From assembly GCA_000170815.1 (NCBI GenBank), contig ABCO01000008.1, positions 97,809 through 161,808 on the forward strand: a stretch of 64,000 nt of DNA, in the 5' to 3' direction. This DNA comes from an unidentified eubacterium SCB49. GTDB lineage: Bacteria > Bacteroidota > Bacteroidia > Flavobacteriales > Flavobacteriaceae. The notes under the pieces were generated by a model, which had not been told where the DNA came from, made no database searches, and saw only the letters and a list, made by a program, of their open reading frames with translations. Shown in pieces: positions 45,921 to 55,993 of this stretch; the first letter of the stretch is position 1, and each line of letters begins with the position of its first letter. The position numbers and the translations under genes are program-made.

Positions 45921-48347
45921 ATGAAGATTTCTTATAATTGGCTTAAACAATTCATTAACCTCGACTGGGAGGCAGAAAAAACCGGCGAACTACTAACAGA
46001 CCTAGGTTTAGAAGTAGAAGGTATCGAGTCTTTTTCTTCCGTAAAAGGCGGTTTAGAAGGCGTAATTGTAGGCCACGTTTTAACTTGCGTACAGCATAAT
46101 AATGCAGATAAACTAAAAGTTACCACCGTAGATTTAGGTGCAGGTGAGCCTGTACAAATTGTTTGTGGTGCACCTAATGTGGCTGCAGGGCAAAAAGTAC
46201 CTGTTGCAACCGTAGGCACCACCCTATACGATGAGGAGGGGAAACCATGGAAAATCAAAAAAGGTAAGATTCGTGGCGAAGTAAGCATGGGTATGATATG
46301 TGCCGAAGATGAGCTTGGTTTAGGTAAAAGCCATGACGGAATTTTAGTTTTAGATCCTTCTTTAACACCTGGAACTCTTGTGTCTGATGTTGTTGATGTA
46401 GAAAACGATCTGGTTTTTGAAATTGGCCTTACCCCTAACCGTGCTGATGCTATGAGCCACTGGGGCGTAGCTAGAGATTTAAAAGCAGGATTATTACAAA
46501 ACGAAGTTTCATTAGAGTTAATTACACCTTCTACCTCAAAATTTAATGTAGAAAATAGAACATTAAAGATTGAAGTTAATGTAGAAGATAAAAAACTAGC
46601 ACCTCGCTATTGTGGTGTTACCATATCTGGAATTACAGTAAAACCTTCACCTAGTTGGTTACAAAATAGACTAAAAGCTATTGGCCTCACGCCATTAAAC
46701 AATGTAGTAGATATCACTAATTATGTGTTACATGATTTAGGGCAACCGTTACATGCTTTTGACGCAAGTAAAATTTCTGGACAACAAATAAATGTAAAAA
46801 CAGTTGATGCTGGAACTTCATTTACAACACTAGACGGTGTTGTACGTGAATTAGACGCAGAAGACTTAATGATCTGTGATGCAGATAAGCCTTTATGTAT
46901 TGCTGGAGTATTTGGTGGCAGTGATAGCGGTGTAACAGAAAACACAAGCGCTATATTTTTAGAAAGTGCCTATTTTAATCCCGTAAGCGTAAGAAAAACT
47001 GCAAAACGCCACGGACTTAATACAGATGCTTCTTTCCGTTTTGAACGTGGTATTGACCCACACACTACAGATTACGCACTTAGGGTAGCAGCAATCATGA
47101 TTTGTGATATTGCTGGTGGTCAAATTACTAGTGACATAACTGATGTATATCCTAAAAAAATAAATGACCACCAGGTCTTTTTAAATTTTGATAATACAAC
47201 AAAATTAATAGGCGAAGAAATATCTAAGGAAACAATTAAAAGCATCCTTACTTCTCTTGATATTAAAGTGAATAACGTAACAGAAACAGGCATTGGAATG
47301 ACCATTCCTGCTTATAGAAATGATGTTACCCGTGAAGCAGATGTTATAGAAGAAATACTAAGAGTATACGGTTATAACAATATTAATTTTACGCAAAAAC
47401 TTAATGCTTCTATTTCTGGAAAATTACCTATAGAAGATTATGAAATACGCAATGTAATAGGAAACCAACTAGCAGCACTTGGTTTTAATGAGATGCTCAA
47501 CAACTCATTGACTACTTCTAAATACCTTTCTCTTTCTGAGAATTTAAAAGAAGAACACTCTGTGACTATGTTGAACCCTCTTAGTAATGACCTAGCAATA
47601 ATGCGTCAATCTATGCTTTTTAGTGCTCTAGAAGTAGCCGCTTACAATAGCAATAGAAAAATGCCTGATTTAAAATTGTTTGAATTTGGTAAAACCTATC
47701 ACAATTATTCTAGTGGCCGTGAAGAACGCAAACACTTATCTGTATTGATTACAGGTAAAAAAGCAACAGAAAACTGGAACAGTCCTTCAGAAACTTCTGG
47801 ATTCTTTTACATAAAAGGAATTGTCTCTGCAATATTTGAGCACTTAGGCATTGTAGACACTAAAGAAGGAGTTTTAAAAAATGATTTATTTGCTGAAGGT
47901 ATTACTATAAACTCAAATAAAGTGACACTTGTCGAACTAGGAGTGCTTAGAAAAAAAGTAACCAAAGCTTTTGGTCTTGATAGTGAAATGGTCTACGCAG
48001 ACTTTAAATGGGATGCAGTTCTAGAAGCTTTAGCTAAAAAGACGTTTAAACTTAAATCTATTCCTAAGTTTCCACAAGTAAAACGTGATTTTGCCTTACT
48101 ATTAGATGAGAATGTAACATTTGCAGATCTTAAAAATACGGCATATCAAACAGAAAAGTCTTTATTAAAAGAAGTAAGTCTTTTTGATGTATATACAGGA
48201 GGAAATCTTCCAGAAGGTAAAAAGTCGTATGCGTTGAGTTTTACACTACAAGACGAGAAAAAGACCTTGACAGATAAACAAATTGACAAAATAATGAACA
48301 AGCTTCAAATGAGGTTTGAAAAAGATTTTGGAGCTTCATTGCGTTAA
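45921..48347 (+). CDS. pheT: Phenylalanine--tRNA ligase beta subunit
   Basis: PheT is the beta chain of the (alpha-beta)2 PheRS. The 808 aa have the N-terminal tRNA-binding OB-fold (LEGVIVGHVLTCVQHNNADKLKV, about residues 38-150), the B3/B4 editing domain, B5 (about 400-480) and the C-terminal ferredoxin-like anticodon-binding FDX-ACB domain (KFPQVKRDFALLL). The pheS gene is not in the window, so the two are unlinked. It has its own promoter-like -7 box. Confidence 0.97.
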   Translation: MKISYNWLKQFINLDWEAEKTGELLTDLGLEVEGIESFSSVKGGLEGVIVGHVLTCVQHNNADKLKVTTVDLGAGEPVQIVCGAPNVAAGQKVPVATVGTTLYDEEGKPWKIKKGKIRGEVSMGMICAEDELGLGKSHDGILVLDPSLTPGTLVSDVVDVENDLVFEIGLTPNRADAMSHWGVARDLKAGLLQNEVSLELITPSTSKFNVENRTLKIEVNVEDKKLAPRYCGVTISGITVKPSPSWLQNRLKAIGLTPLNNVVDITNYVLHDLGQPLHAFDASKISGQQINVKTVDAGTSFTTLDGVVRELDAEDLMICDADKPLCIAGVFGGSDSGVTENTSAIFLESAYFNPVSVRKTAKRHGLNTDASFRFERGIDPHTTDYALRVAAIMICDIAGGQITSDITDVYPKKINDHQVFLNFDNTTKLIGEEISKETIKSILTSLDIKVNNVTETGIGMTIPAYRNDVTREADVIEEILRVYGYNNINFTQKLNASISGKLPIEDYEIRNVIGNQLAALGFNEMLNNSLTTSKYLSLSENLKEEHSVTMLNPLSNDLAIMRQSMLFSALEVAAYNSNRKMPDLKLFEFGKTYHNYSSGREERKHLSVLITGKKATENWNSPSETSGFFYIKGIVSAIFEHLGIVDTKEGVLKNDLFAEGITINSNKVTLVELGVLRKKVTKAFGLDSEMVYADFKWDAVLEALAKKTFKLKSIPKFPQVKRDFALLLDENVTFADLKNTAYQTEKSLLKEVSLFDVYTGGNLPEGKKSYALSFTLQDEKKTLTDKQIDKIMNKLQMRFEKDFGASLR

Positions 48348-48415
48348 AAACAACTAACTGATGTGCATTTAAAAACACACCATTTAGAATTAACAACACA
48401 TTTAGTTTACAATAC

Positions 48416-48453
48416 AAAAAGTCCCAATTCAGAGTTTTGAATTGGGACTTTTT
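48416..48453. terminator. Bidirectional terminator after pheT
   Basis: A 15-bp perfect stem (AAAAAGTCCCAATTC / GAATTGGGACTTTTT) with T-tracts on both sides separates pheT from the convergent fasciclin gene. Confidence 0.92.
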
Positions 48454-48483
48454 ATTTTACGCTACCATTTTTAAGAACCTAAG

Positions 48484-49062
48484 CTATTCTTCTTCTGAAA
48501 TAAAATAACCTTCAACTATATGGAAAAATCCTTTTGAGTGATAGAAATCTGACTCTTTAATCTTAACTTGACTCTCTCCATCAAATAAAATTAAGTTTTT
48601 ACGCACCAATTTTACTCCTAGGTTTTTACCGCTTAATGTTTTAAGGTATAAAGGCTCTCCATTTCTTTTTTCTATTTCGTGCTTCATAGACCTTTTATCT
48701 ATTCTACCTGGAACTATAAACATTCCTAAAACTTCTTTTTGTTCACTTTCATTAGTCATAGCTAAAAAAGCATCACGATCTTCATCTTTCATATCATCAA
48801 AAAATGAATCTGGTGCTACAAAAACCGTATAGCTAGCTTTTGAAGTTAAAGAGGCTAAGTTAGGCTTAGAATAAAGAGAATCTGTATATGAGAATGAATC
48901 TGACAAAGCTAGATTATCCACTAGAGATTTTTCTGAAGAAAACATTGTTCCATTATAATCTTTAGTAACAACAGGATTAGCTTTTGTTAAGCTTTGGGAT
49001 GTTGCTCCTACTGTAAATAACACGAGTGTGAATGCTATAAAGTATTTCTGTATCAATTTCAT
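48484..49062 (-). CDS. Fasciclin (FAS1) domain exported protein
   Basis: I start at ATG 49062 (MKLIQKYFIAFTLVLFTVGATSQ, a signal peptide); 49068 is an alternative. The ORF-track TTG start at 49104 is unlikely. The mature part is one FAS1 domain (about residues 45-190), with SYTVFVAPDSFFDDM, RSMKHEIEKRNGEPLYLKTLSG and GFFHIVEGYFISEE. FAS1 domains mediate adhesion. The gene is monocistronic. Confidence 0.9.
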   Translation of the reverse strand: MKLIQKYFIAFTLVLFTVGATSQSLTKANPVVTKDYNGTMFSSEKSLVDNLALSDSFSYTDSLYSKPNLASLTSKASYTVFVAPDSFFDDMKDEDRDAFLAMTNESEQKEVLGMFIVPGRIDKRSMKHEIEKRNGEPLYLKTLSGKNLGVKLVRKNLILFDGESQVKIKESDFYHSKGFFHIVEGYFISEEE

Positions 49063-49213
49063 AATCATATTTTTGTGTATAAAAGTAAGTAAATACCTAA
49101 CCAAAACGCAAATCGTAGTGTTTTATTTGACACTTGGCCCATTTAATTATTAATATGTTAAATCTTTGTTTTTAGTACATTTCCGTAGTAAATTTAAGAC
49201 AAAATTAAAAATT

Positions 49214-49459
49214 ATGGACAAGCAAGAACAAACAGTACGCATATATACAGGGCCTGCAATGATTGCTAATGGGCTAAAAGCACGCTTATTGGATATGGAT
49301 ATTCTACCGATTATTAAAGATGATCATCAAAGCGGTATTACTAGTGGTTTTGCCGTAGGTGTACCCAATCAAGTACGATTATTTATCAGGCAAGAAGAAC
49401 TAGACCGCGCAAAAGTGATGATTGATGAGTATCTAACAGAGATAAAAGAAAAAGAATAA
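49214..49459 (+). CDS. DUF2007 family protein
   Basis: I start at ATG 49214 (MDKQEQTVRIYTGPAMIANGLKARLLDMDI), giving 81 aa; the ORF-track ATG at 49166 adds 16 residues without family support. The DUF2007 pattern is clear (VRIYTGP, IIKDDHQSGITSGFAVG, VRLFIRQEELDRAKVMIDEYL). DUF2007 proteins are small putative signal-transducing or ligand-binding proteins; the role is unknown. Confidence 0.88.
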   Translation: MDKQEQTVRIYTGPAMIANGLKARLLDMDILPIIKDDHQSGITSGFAVGVPNQVRLFIRQEELDRAKVMIDEYLTEIKEKE

Positions 49460-49506
49460 TTAGAAGCTACCTTTTATTTATCTTAAATCAAGTATTTCAG
49501 GAAATA

Positions 49507-49540
49507 AAAAAGGGTGTCGTTGTATAAACGACACCCTTTT
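49507..49540. terminator. Terminator after the DUF2007 gene
   Basis: AAAAGGGTGTCGT / ACGACACCCTTTT stem with a 5-8 nt loop and T-tract; it also ends the convergent ABC-F gene. Confidence 0.9.
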
Positions 49541-49559
49541 ATAGTATTAAAACTAATGT

Positions 49560-51176
49560 TTAAGAATACATAGCATCTCGCTGCTCCTTAATTTTCTTAT
49601 CATTCATATATTCATCAAAAGTCATATATCTATCAATCACTCCTTTTGGTGTAAGTTCGATTATTCTAGTACCCACAGTTTGTGCAAACTCGTGATCATG
49701 TGTTGTAAATAACACAGTCCCTTTAAAGTTTTTTAATGAGTTGTTAAATGCTGTAATAGATTCTAGATCTAAGTGATTTGTTGGTTCGTCAAGCATTAAA
49801 ACGTTTGCTCTTATCATCATCATTCTACTTAACATACAACGCACTTTTTCTCCTCCAGAAAGCACATTACATTTTTTTAGAGCTTCTTCTCCACTAAAGA
49901 TCATTTTTCCTAAGAAACCTCTAATAAAAACTTCTTCTCTTTCTTCTTCTGTAGTAGCATACTGACGTAACCAATCTACTAGATTTAAATCGCTCTCAAA
50001 AAAAGAATGATTATCTAAAGGCAAATAACTTTGACTAGTAGTAACACCCCATTGGTACTCTCCAGAATCTGCATTTCGTTTATTGTTGATAATCTCATAA
50101 AAAGCAGTTGCCGCTCTAGAATCTTTAGAATAAATAACCACTTTATCCCCTTTGCTCAAATTGATATCTACATTCGTAAATAAAGTCTCGCCATCTTGAG
50201 TTGCTGAAAGTCCTTCAATGTTTAAAATTTGGTCACCAGCTTCACGATCACGTTCAAAAATAATCGCAGGATAACGACGACTAGAAGGCTTTATATCTTC
50301 AATATTTAATTTATCAATCATTTTTTTACGAGACGTAGCCTGTTTAGATTTTGCTACGTTTGCGCTAAATCGCATGATAAATTCTTGTAATTCTTTTTTC
50401 TTGTCTTCTGCTTTTTTGTTTTGCTGTGCACGCTGTCTCGCTGCAAGCTGACTACTCTCATACCAGAAAGTATAGTTACCACTAAAATGGTTTATTTTAC
50501 TAAAATCTATATCACTAATATGTGTACATACAGCATCTAAAAAGTGTCTATCGTGAGAAACGACAATGACACACTCTTCATAATTAGCTAAAAAATGCTC
50601 TAACCAAGAGATGGTTTCATAATCCAAGTCATTGGTTGGCTCATCCATAATTAGCACATCTGGATTTCCAAAAAGAGCTTGAGCTAATAACACACGTACT
50701 TTTTGTACACCATCTAAGTCTGCCATTAAAGAATAATGTAAACTTTCGTCAATACCAAGGTTAGATAACATAGAAGCTGCATCGCTATCTGCATTCCATC
50801 CATTCATCTCTTCAAAAACAATTTGAAGCTCCCCTATTCTTTCTGCATTTTCGTCTGTATAATCCTCGTATAACTTATCAATCTCTGTTTTAATTTTAAA
50901 CATCTCTTTGTTACCGCGCACAACAGTCTCTAACACCATAAACTCATCATAAGCGTTGTGATTTTGTTCTAACACAGACATACGCTTACCCGGCTCTAAA
51001 TGAACATGCCCTGAAGTAGGATCCATTTTTCCTGCAAGAATATTAAGGAAGGTAGATTTTCCTGCTCCATTTGCTCCAATGATTCCGTAGCAATTTCCTT
51101 TTACAAACTGCGTATTTACCTCATCAAAGAGTATTCTTTTACCAAACTGAACCGATAAATTATTTACTGATAACAT
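49560..51176 (-). CDS. ABC-F family ATPase (YbiT-like)
   Basis: This 538-aa protein has two ATP-binding cassettes and no TM segments. The first has Walker A IGANGAGKSTFLNILAG and Walker B VLIMDEPTNDLDY; the second has LSGGEKVRCMLSR and VLMLDEPTNHLDL. The linker includes the arm-like basic helix. The start MLSVNNLSVQFGKRILFDEVNTQF and the intermediate loop resemble E. coli YbiT. ABC-F proteins act on the ribosome; the specific role is unknown. A TACTTTTG box lies on the minus strand at 51192-51199. Confidence 0.93.
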   Translation of the reverse strand: MLSVNNLSVQFGKRILFDEVNTQFVKGNCYGIIGANGAGKSTFLNILAGKMDPTSGHVHLEPGKRMSVLEQNHNAYDEFMVLETVVRGNKEMFKIKTEIDKLYEDYTDENAERIGELQIVFEEMNGWNADSDAASMLSNLGIDESLHYSLMADLDGVQKVRVLLAQALFGNPDVLIMDEPTNDLDYETISWLEHFLANYEECVIVVSHDRHFLDAVCTHISDIDFSKINHFSGNYTFWYESSQLAARQRAQQNKKAEDKKKELQEFIMRFSANVAKSKQATSRKKMIDKLNIEDIKPSSRRYPAIIFERDREAGDQILNIEGLSATQDGETLFTNVDINLSKGDKVVIYSKDSRAATAFYEIINNKRNADSGEYQWGVTTSQSYLPLDNHSFFESDLNLVDWLRQYATTEEEREEVFIRGFLGKMIFSGEEALKKCNVLSGGEKVRCMLSRMMMIRANVLMLDEPTNHLDLESITAFNNSLKNFKGTVLFTTHDHEFAQTVGTRIIELTPKGVIDRYMTFDEYMNDKKIKEQRDAMYS

Positions 51177-51191
51177 AGCTTAAAATTTTTG

Positions 51192-51199
51192 CAAAAGTA
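51192..51199 (-). promoter_or_regulatory. Probable -7 box (TACTTTTG) of the ABC-F gene
   Basis: TACTTTTG lies 16 nt upstream of the ABC-F ATG; the -33 element is weak. Confidence 0.45.
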
Positions 51200-51323
51200 A
51201 TATAAATATGTGATGGAATAAACAGGTTTAATCAAGAAGTATTTTAAAGTTTTTATTTAACCTAGTATTAACAAAAATGACGAACTGAGAACCCTATTTT
51301 TGATTTTGTCAACTATCATTCTC

Positions 51324-52712
51324 ATGTATAAATCATTACTCTTTCTTATTTGTTTATTCGGCCTTTTTTCTTGTAATAATAAGGTGGGTAAAAAAGCGAA
51401 CGGAACCTACATTGCGGGAGTAATAGAGAACCCAAGAGGGAACAATGTCGTTCTTTATCATAACGACATAGTTATAGACACCTTAACTCTAGATGACAAC
51501 AATAGATTTTCTTACAGAAACGATTCATTAATAGAAGGACTATACACCTTTAGACACAGAGAATATCAACGTTTTTATTTAAACAAAAACGATAGCATCC
51601 TTATACATGTAAACACAATAGATTTTGACGAATCCCTTAGATACAGTGGTATTGGAGCAGAAAAAAACAATCTTTTAATGAAGATATTTTTAGATAATGA
51701 GAAAGTTCAGGAAAGACTTCCTAACTGGTTTACATTATCACCTAAAAATTATCAAAAAAAACTCGACTCTGTTAATAACGCACACAGTAAATTATGTGCA
51801 AAATTTTCAACTACCACATATCATTCTTCAACAGCATTTAACCAAATTGTCAAAGCAAACCTTACCTATGATATGTTTTTGTGGAAAGAACTATACATAT
51901 CTGCAAACTTAATGAGAGGCAATGCAGATATCCAAGAACAAGTACCTGTATCATTTTTAAACCATAGAAAAGAAATTGATTTTGGTAACGACCTTATGCG
52001 TTCGCATTACTCTTACTATCGATTTATGGACAACTACTACAACAATGTAGCTTTTAATAAGTATAAAAACGTAGATTCATTTAATCGTAAAAACTTTACA
52101 CATGCATCTTCAAAAATGCTTGAAATAAAAAACCTTACTCACAATGAAGCGTTACGCAATAAACTATTAAGACGCAGTGCACTTGATTACCTACTCCACA
52201 CAACAGATGTAAAAAAAGCAACACAACTTTTTAACCAATTTAAGAGCTTTTCATCAAATCAAGCAAACATCAATGAAATCCGGAACATACTTGACAGAAC
52301 AATCAAAATAATACCCGGCAATATAATACCTGACGTTCAGCTTGTAAACCTTGACAACGAAACAAAAACACTACATGCAGTACTAGAAAAACCTACCGTA
52401 ATATATTTCTGGACATATGAGTCTGCTGTACACTACAAAGAAGTACACGACAAGGCTAATAATTTAAAAATTAAATATCCGGCGTATGATTTTATTGCCA
52501 TAAACGCTGATGATAACTTTAGAAAATGGAGGAGAATCTCAAATACAATTAGTACAGATAACAAAACAGAATACCAATTAGACAACTTACAATCTGCAAA
52601 ATCTGTATTGATACTTGATATTCCAGAAAAAACGATCATAGTCGATCAAAATGGTAAAATAAAAAATGCTAGCGCAGCAATTACAGACTTAAGCTTTGAA
52701 GATGTTCTGTAA
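51324..52712 (+). CDS. Redox-fold lipoprotein without a CxxC motif
   Basis: I start at ATG 51324 (MYKSLLFLICLFGLFSCNN, an SPII signal), giving 462 aa; the ORF track begins at a TTG. The N-terminal about 100 residues (GVIENPRGNNVVLYHNDIVIDTLTLDDNNRFSY) look like DUF4369. The C-terminal region (about residues 330-460) has a thioredoxin/TlpA-like pattern (VIYFWTYESAVHYKEVHDKA, FIAINADDNFRKWRR) where the CxxC is replaced by TYES. It is probably a structural or substrate-binding relative of TlpA proteins. Function unknown. Confidence 0.75.
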   Translation: MYKSLLFLICLFGLFSCNNKVGKKANGTYIAGVIENPRGNNVVLYHNDIVIDTLTLDDNNRFSYRNDSLIEGLYTFRHREYQRFYLNKNDSILIHVNTIDFDESLRYSGIGAEKNNLLMKIFLDNEKVQERLPNWFTLSPKNYQKKLDSVNNAHSKLCAKFSTTTYHSSTAFNQIVKANLTYDMFLWKELYISANLMRGNADIQEQVPVSFLNHRKEIDFGNDLMRSHYSYYRFMDNYYNNVAFNKYKNVDSFNRKNFTHASSKMLEIKNLTHNEALRNKLLRRSALDYLLHTTDVKKATQLFNQFKSFSSNQANINEIRNILDRTIKIIPGNIIPDVQLVNLDNETKTLHAVLEKPTVIYFWTYESAVHYKEVHDKANNLKIKYPAYDFIAINADDNFRKWRRISNTISTDNKTEYQLDNLQSAKSVLILDIPEKTIIVDQNGKIKNASAAITDLSFEDVL

Positions 52713-52780
52713 AGACGTATCAAAATAAACTCACCAAAGATTATTACGTTTTACATCACAAGATCATAAACGACTCATAA

Positions 52781-52820
52781 AAAAAACACCAATTCTGTTA
52801 TAACAAAATTGGTGTTTTTT
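52781..52820. terminator. Bidirectional terminator between convergent genes
   Basis: AAAAAACACCAATT / AATTGGTGTTTTTT with an inner TGTTA/TAACA stem and T-runs on both strands. Confidence 0.93.
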
Positions 52821-52843
52821 TATATCGCTATTTTATATTTCTC

Positions 52844-53497
52844 TTAATTCCCTTTTTTATAATCTTCTAAAAATTTAGCAAGACCACTATCTGTTAATGG
52901 ATGCTTTAATAAACCTTCTATAGACGAAAGAGGTCCCGTCATTACATCTGCTCCTATTTTTGCACATTCTAAAACATGCATAGTGTGACGCACTGACGCT
53001 GCTAGTATTTCTGTTTCAAAACCATAGTTATCATAGATTAATCTAATTTCTGCAATTAGATTTAATCCATCTGTAGAGATATCATCAAGTCTTCCTATAA
53101 AAGGTGACACATAAGTAGCTCCTGCTTTTGCAGCCAATAAGGCTTGACCCGAAGAAAAAACTAATGTACAGTTGGTGCGAATTCCGTTATCACTAAAATA
53201 CTTAATCGCTTTAATACCTTCTTTAATCATAGGCACTTTCACAACAATTTGTGGGTGCAATTCTGCTAGCAACTCCCCTTCTCTGACCATACCTTCAAAA
53301 TCTGTAGATATAACCTCTGCAGAAACATCTCCTTCTACAATTTCACAAATCTTTACATAGTGCTTTAAAATATTATCATGGCCAGTAATACCTTCTTTTG
53401 CCATCAATGATGGATTTGTAGTTACACCATCTAAAACACCTAAGTCTTGTGCCTCTTTAATTTGCTCTAGGTTTGCAGTATCAATAAAAAATTTCAT
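52844..53497 (-). CDS. fsa: Fructose-6-phosphate aldolase / small transaldolase
   Basis: This 217-aa class I aldolase of the TalC/FSA subfamily has [24 protein letters not shown], the Schiff-base Lys in VVKVPM (K87), [14 protein letters not shown] and [11 protein letters not shown] and small transaldolases share the fold, so fructose-6-P aldolase versus pentose-phosphate transaldolase is not certain from sequence. The length is normal. Confidence 0.9.
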   Translation of the reverse strand: MKFFIDTANLEQIKEAQDLGVLDGVTTNPSLMAKEGITGHDNILKHYVKICEIVEGDVSAEVISTDFEGMVREGELLAELHPQIVVKVPMIKEGIKAIKYFSDNGIRTNCTLVFSSGQALLAAKAGATYVSPFIGRLDDISTDGLNLIAEIRLIYDNYGFETEILAASVRHTMHVLECAKIGADVMTGPLSSIEGLLKHPLTDSGLAKFLEDYKKGN

Positions 53498-53709
53498 AGG
53501 AATATTTGTATTTTATATTTAGTAAAAGTAAGAAAATGATTTACGATATCCGACTTTAAAAGGATGATTTAATAGAAGTAACTTCAGCTTGAGTACTCTC
53601 GAAAACCAATAATCTTATCAATTTAATTTACATAAACTAAAAGTCGATTTTTAGAAAGAGGGTAATTGTATTTAGACAATGTGCACCAAACCGTTTCATA
53701 ATAAAAATA

Positions 53710-54516
53710 CTACAATTTATAGTGTTTCATTAACATACGCTCGTACATTTTATCAGGTAAAATTCTTTTTAAAACAATAGAAAATTTTTGAAGAGGCGCC
53801 CCTACTTTATAATGTATTTTTGGAGAATCACTTATAATAATCGAATGTATCACCTTTGCCATAGCTAAAGGATCTTCACCAGCATCTACATGCTCATTCA
53901 TCATTTTAAGTGTATTACCATAGTCTTTTTTATAAGGAGAGTTTTCTAATTCTGGCGCATGATATCTTCCAGCAGCAATATTAGTTGCAAAATCTCCAGG
54001 AGCAACATTAGTCATACGTACCCCAAACTGTTTCACTTCCATTCTATAAGCTTCTGTCAACAACTCTAAAGCCCCTTTAGTTGCAGAATACACGCCGCGA
54101 TACGGAAGTCCCATATACCCAGCTATTGATGAGATATTTACAATGGTTCCGTGATTTTGTGATCGCATCGTAGGTATTACGGCGTTAATCATTTCTACAG
54201 GCCCGTAAACATTTGTTGCAAATGCTTTATTTATTTCAGAAGTTGGCGTCTCTTCTATAGGACCCGTTATACCCACACCGGCATTGTTCACTAATACGTC
54301 TAAGCGTCCTTCAATTTTTAAAATTTCGGCAACACAAGAAACGATACTCTTGCTGTCTGTAACATCTAAAGCAACTAATTTTATAGGAAAAGACGCGTCA
54401 AAACGAGATGGATTTCTACTAGTACCATAAACAATAAAGCCTTTTTCCTTTAGATAAATACCTACTGCTTTACCAATACCTGACGAACCACCTGTGATTA
54501 AAACTACCTGTGACAT
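53710..54516 (-). CDS. SDR-family oxidoreductase
   Basis: This 268-aa classical SDR has VVLITGGSSGIGKAVG (TGxxxGIG), NNAGVGITGPIEE, VNISSIAGYMG and the active-site YRGVYSATKGALE (YxxxK intact). It ends with a basic tail. The substrate is unknown; the overall pattern resembles the 17-beta-HSD-like / DltE-like group. Confidence 0.88.
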   Translation of the reverse strand: MSQVVLITGGSSGIGKAVGIYLKEKGFIVYGTSRNPSRFDASFPIKLVALDVTDSKSIVSCVAEILKIEGRLDVLVNNAGVGITGPIEETPTSEINKAFATNVYGPVEMINAVIPTMRSQNHGTIVNISSIAGYMGLPYRGVYSATKGALELLTEAYRMEVKQFGVRMTNVAPGDFATNIAAGRYHAPELENSPYKKDYGNTLKMMNEHVDAGEDPLAMAKVIHSIIISDSPKIHYKVGAPLQKFSIVLKRILPDKMYERMLMKHYKL

Positions 54517-54718
54517 ATTTATTTCTGAATTTGTGCAAAGATGCGTTGAGAGCGTGTGATTACCAAAATTTTATACAAAAAAAGTTAGCTCAATTATTAG
54601 GTACTAGAAAACCCTATCAATACAAACACATACCATTGCTGTAAAAAGACGTAAAAAATTTAGTAAAAAAAAAGGAAGAAAGACAAATTGAAACATTTGA
54701 CTTTTGGGTACAAAAAAA

Positions 54719-54812
54719 GGCAAGCTACCTACATCACACTGCTACGACCGTGTACCCTTGCTGTGTTCCCACCCTGGGGGATTAAACAGGAGCTAGTTGT
54801 GTAGGACTTGCC
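54719..54812 (-). ncRNA. ffs: Signal recognition particle RNA (4.5S type)
   Basis: The minus-strand RNA of about 94 nt folds as a single long hairpin: GGCAAG.CCTACA pairs with TGTAGG..GCTTGCC at the ends. The apical part carries the conserved SRP core CCAGGGTGGGAACACAGCAAGGG (GGAA tetraloop and asymmetric loop). A TATCTTTG promoter box starts 6 nt before the 5' end, and a T-run follows the 3' end as a built-in terminator. It binds Ffh for cotranslational membrane targeting. Confidence 0.92.
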
Positions 54813-54817
54813 GGCTG

Positions 54818-54848
54818 CAAAGATAATATAAATTAAAACTCACCACAA
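54818..54848 (-). promoter_or_regulatory. Promoter of the SRP RNA gene (TTG-N20-TATCTTTG)
   Basis: On the minus strand, TTG (54848-54846), a 20-nt spacer and TATCTTTG (54825-54818) place the transcription start at about 54812, the predicted SRP RNA 5' end. Confidence 0.8.
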
Positions 54849-54902
54849 GCATTTTATGGTATCAATTATTATAAATATCTTGCTTAAAAATTTACACGCC
54901 CT

Positions 54903-55958
54903 ATGACCATTCATAAGTTACTAATTTTAACCATTTTGACTATCGTTATCACTTCTTGCGGAAATGATAAAAAAAAGAAAATAGATCTATTTGATGTAGA
55001 AATAGTGAATGCAAAAAAGCGTTTTACTACTTCTGAAACGCTAGAAGTACAATTAAAAAACAAAAAAAACACTGCTATTACTAGTATCAAGTATTTTTTG
55101 AATGACAAAGAAATTAGCACCGTAAATGGGAATACTATTTCAGAAATACCGCTGTCAAACTTAAAACTAGGAACTCAAATAGTTAAAGCAGAAACTACCC
55201 ACGAAGATGGTGTTGAGGTAGACTTCACGTCAATAACAGTAGTATCTTCAATAAAACCTAAACTATATGGGTATAAAATTTTAGAAACATACCCACACGA
55301 TATTGCGGCTTATACTCAAGGACTTGAATTTGTAGGCGATGAATTATACGAAAGTACAGGACAATATAAAATGTCTACATTACGTAAAGTAGATTTACAG
55401 ACAGGAAAAGTATTACAAAAAACAGACTTAGCACCACAATATTTTGGAGAAGGCCTAACTGTAATGGGTGACAATATATACCAACTTACCTGGAGAGAGA
55501 ACATTGGTTTTGTGTACAACAAAGAAACACTAGAACAAAAAAGCATATTTAATTACAACAACAGTAAACAAGGCTGGGGTCTTTGTAATGACGGTAATGT
55601 TATTTACAAAAGCGATGGAACCGAAAAAATTTGGATACTAGATCCTGAAACACAACAAGAACAAAACCACATTGAAGTTTACACCAACACTAGCAAAATA
55701 AAGACTATTAACGAACTCGAGTGGGTAGACGGTCATATTTATGCAAATATTTACCAAAAAGATGCAATCGCTATTGTAGACCCTAAAAACGGGGCCGTAC
55801 AAGGAGTAATCAACTTAAAGGGTTTAAAAGACAAAGTCACTCAACACTCAAAACTTGATGTTCTTAATGGTATTGCTTATAAAGGTGAACCTAACATTCT
55901 TTACATCACTGGAAAAAACTGGGATAAGCTATTTAAGATTGAGGTTATTGAAAAGTAA
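54903..55958 (+). CDS. Glutaminyl-peptide cyclotransferase (lipoprotein)
   Basis: This 351-aa protein has an SPII signal (LTIVITSCGND). The PF05096-type glutamine cyclotransferase five-bladed propeller spans about residues 120-351, with YPHDIAAYTQGLEFVGDELYEST, YFGEGLTVMGDNIYQLTWRE, WGLCNDGNVIYKSDGT and INELEWVDGHIYANIYQ. It would form N-terminal pyroglutamate on exported proteins. The N-terminal about 100 residues are a separate Ig-like region. Bacterial QCs of this type occur in Bacteroidota. Confidence 0.9.
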   Translation: MTIHKLLILTILTIVITSCGNDKKKKIDLFDVEIVNAKKRFTTSETLEVQLKNKKNTAITSIKYFLNDKEISTVNGNTISEIPLSNLKLGTQIVKAETTHEDGVEVDFTSITVVSSIKPKLYGYKILETYPHDIAAYTQGLEFVGDELYESTGQYKMSTLRKVDLQTGKVLQKTDLAPQYFGEGLTVMGDNIYQLTWRENIGFVYNKETLEQKSIFNYNNSKQGWGLCNDGNVIYKSDGTEKIWILDPETQQEQNHIEVYTNTSKIKTINELEWVDGHIYANIYQKDAIAIVDPKNGAVQGVINLKGLKDKVTQHSKLDVLNGIAYKGEPNILYITGKNWDKLFKIEVIEK

Positions 55959-55993
55959 CAAACAATTAATTTTAGCTCATTAAACACAAATAT

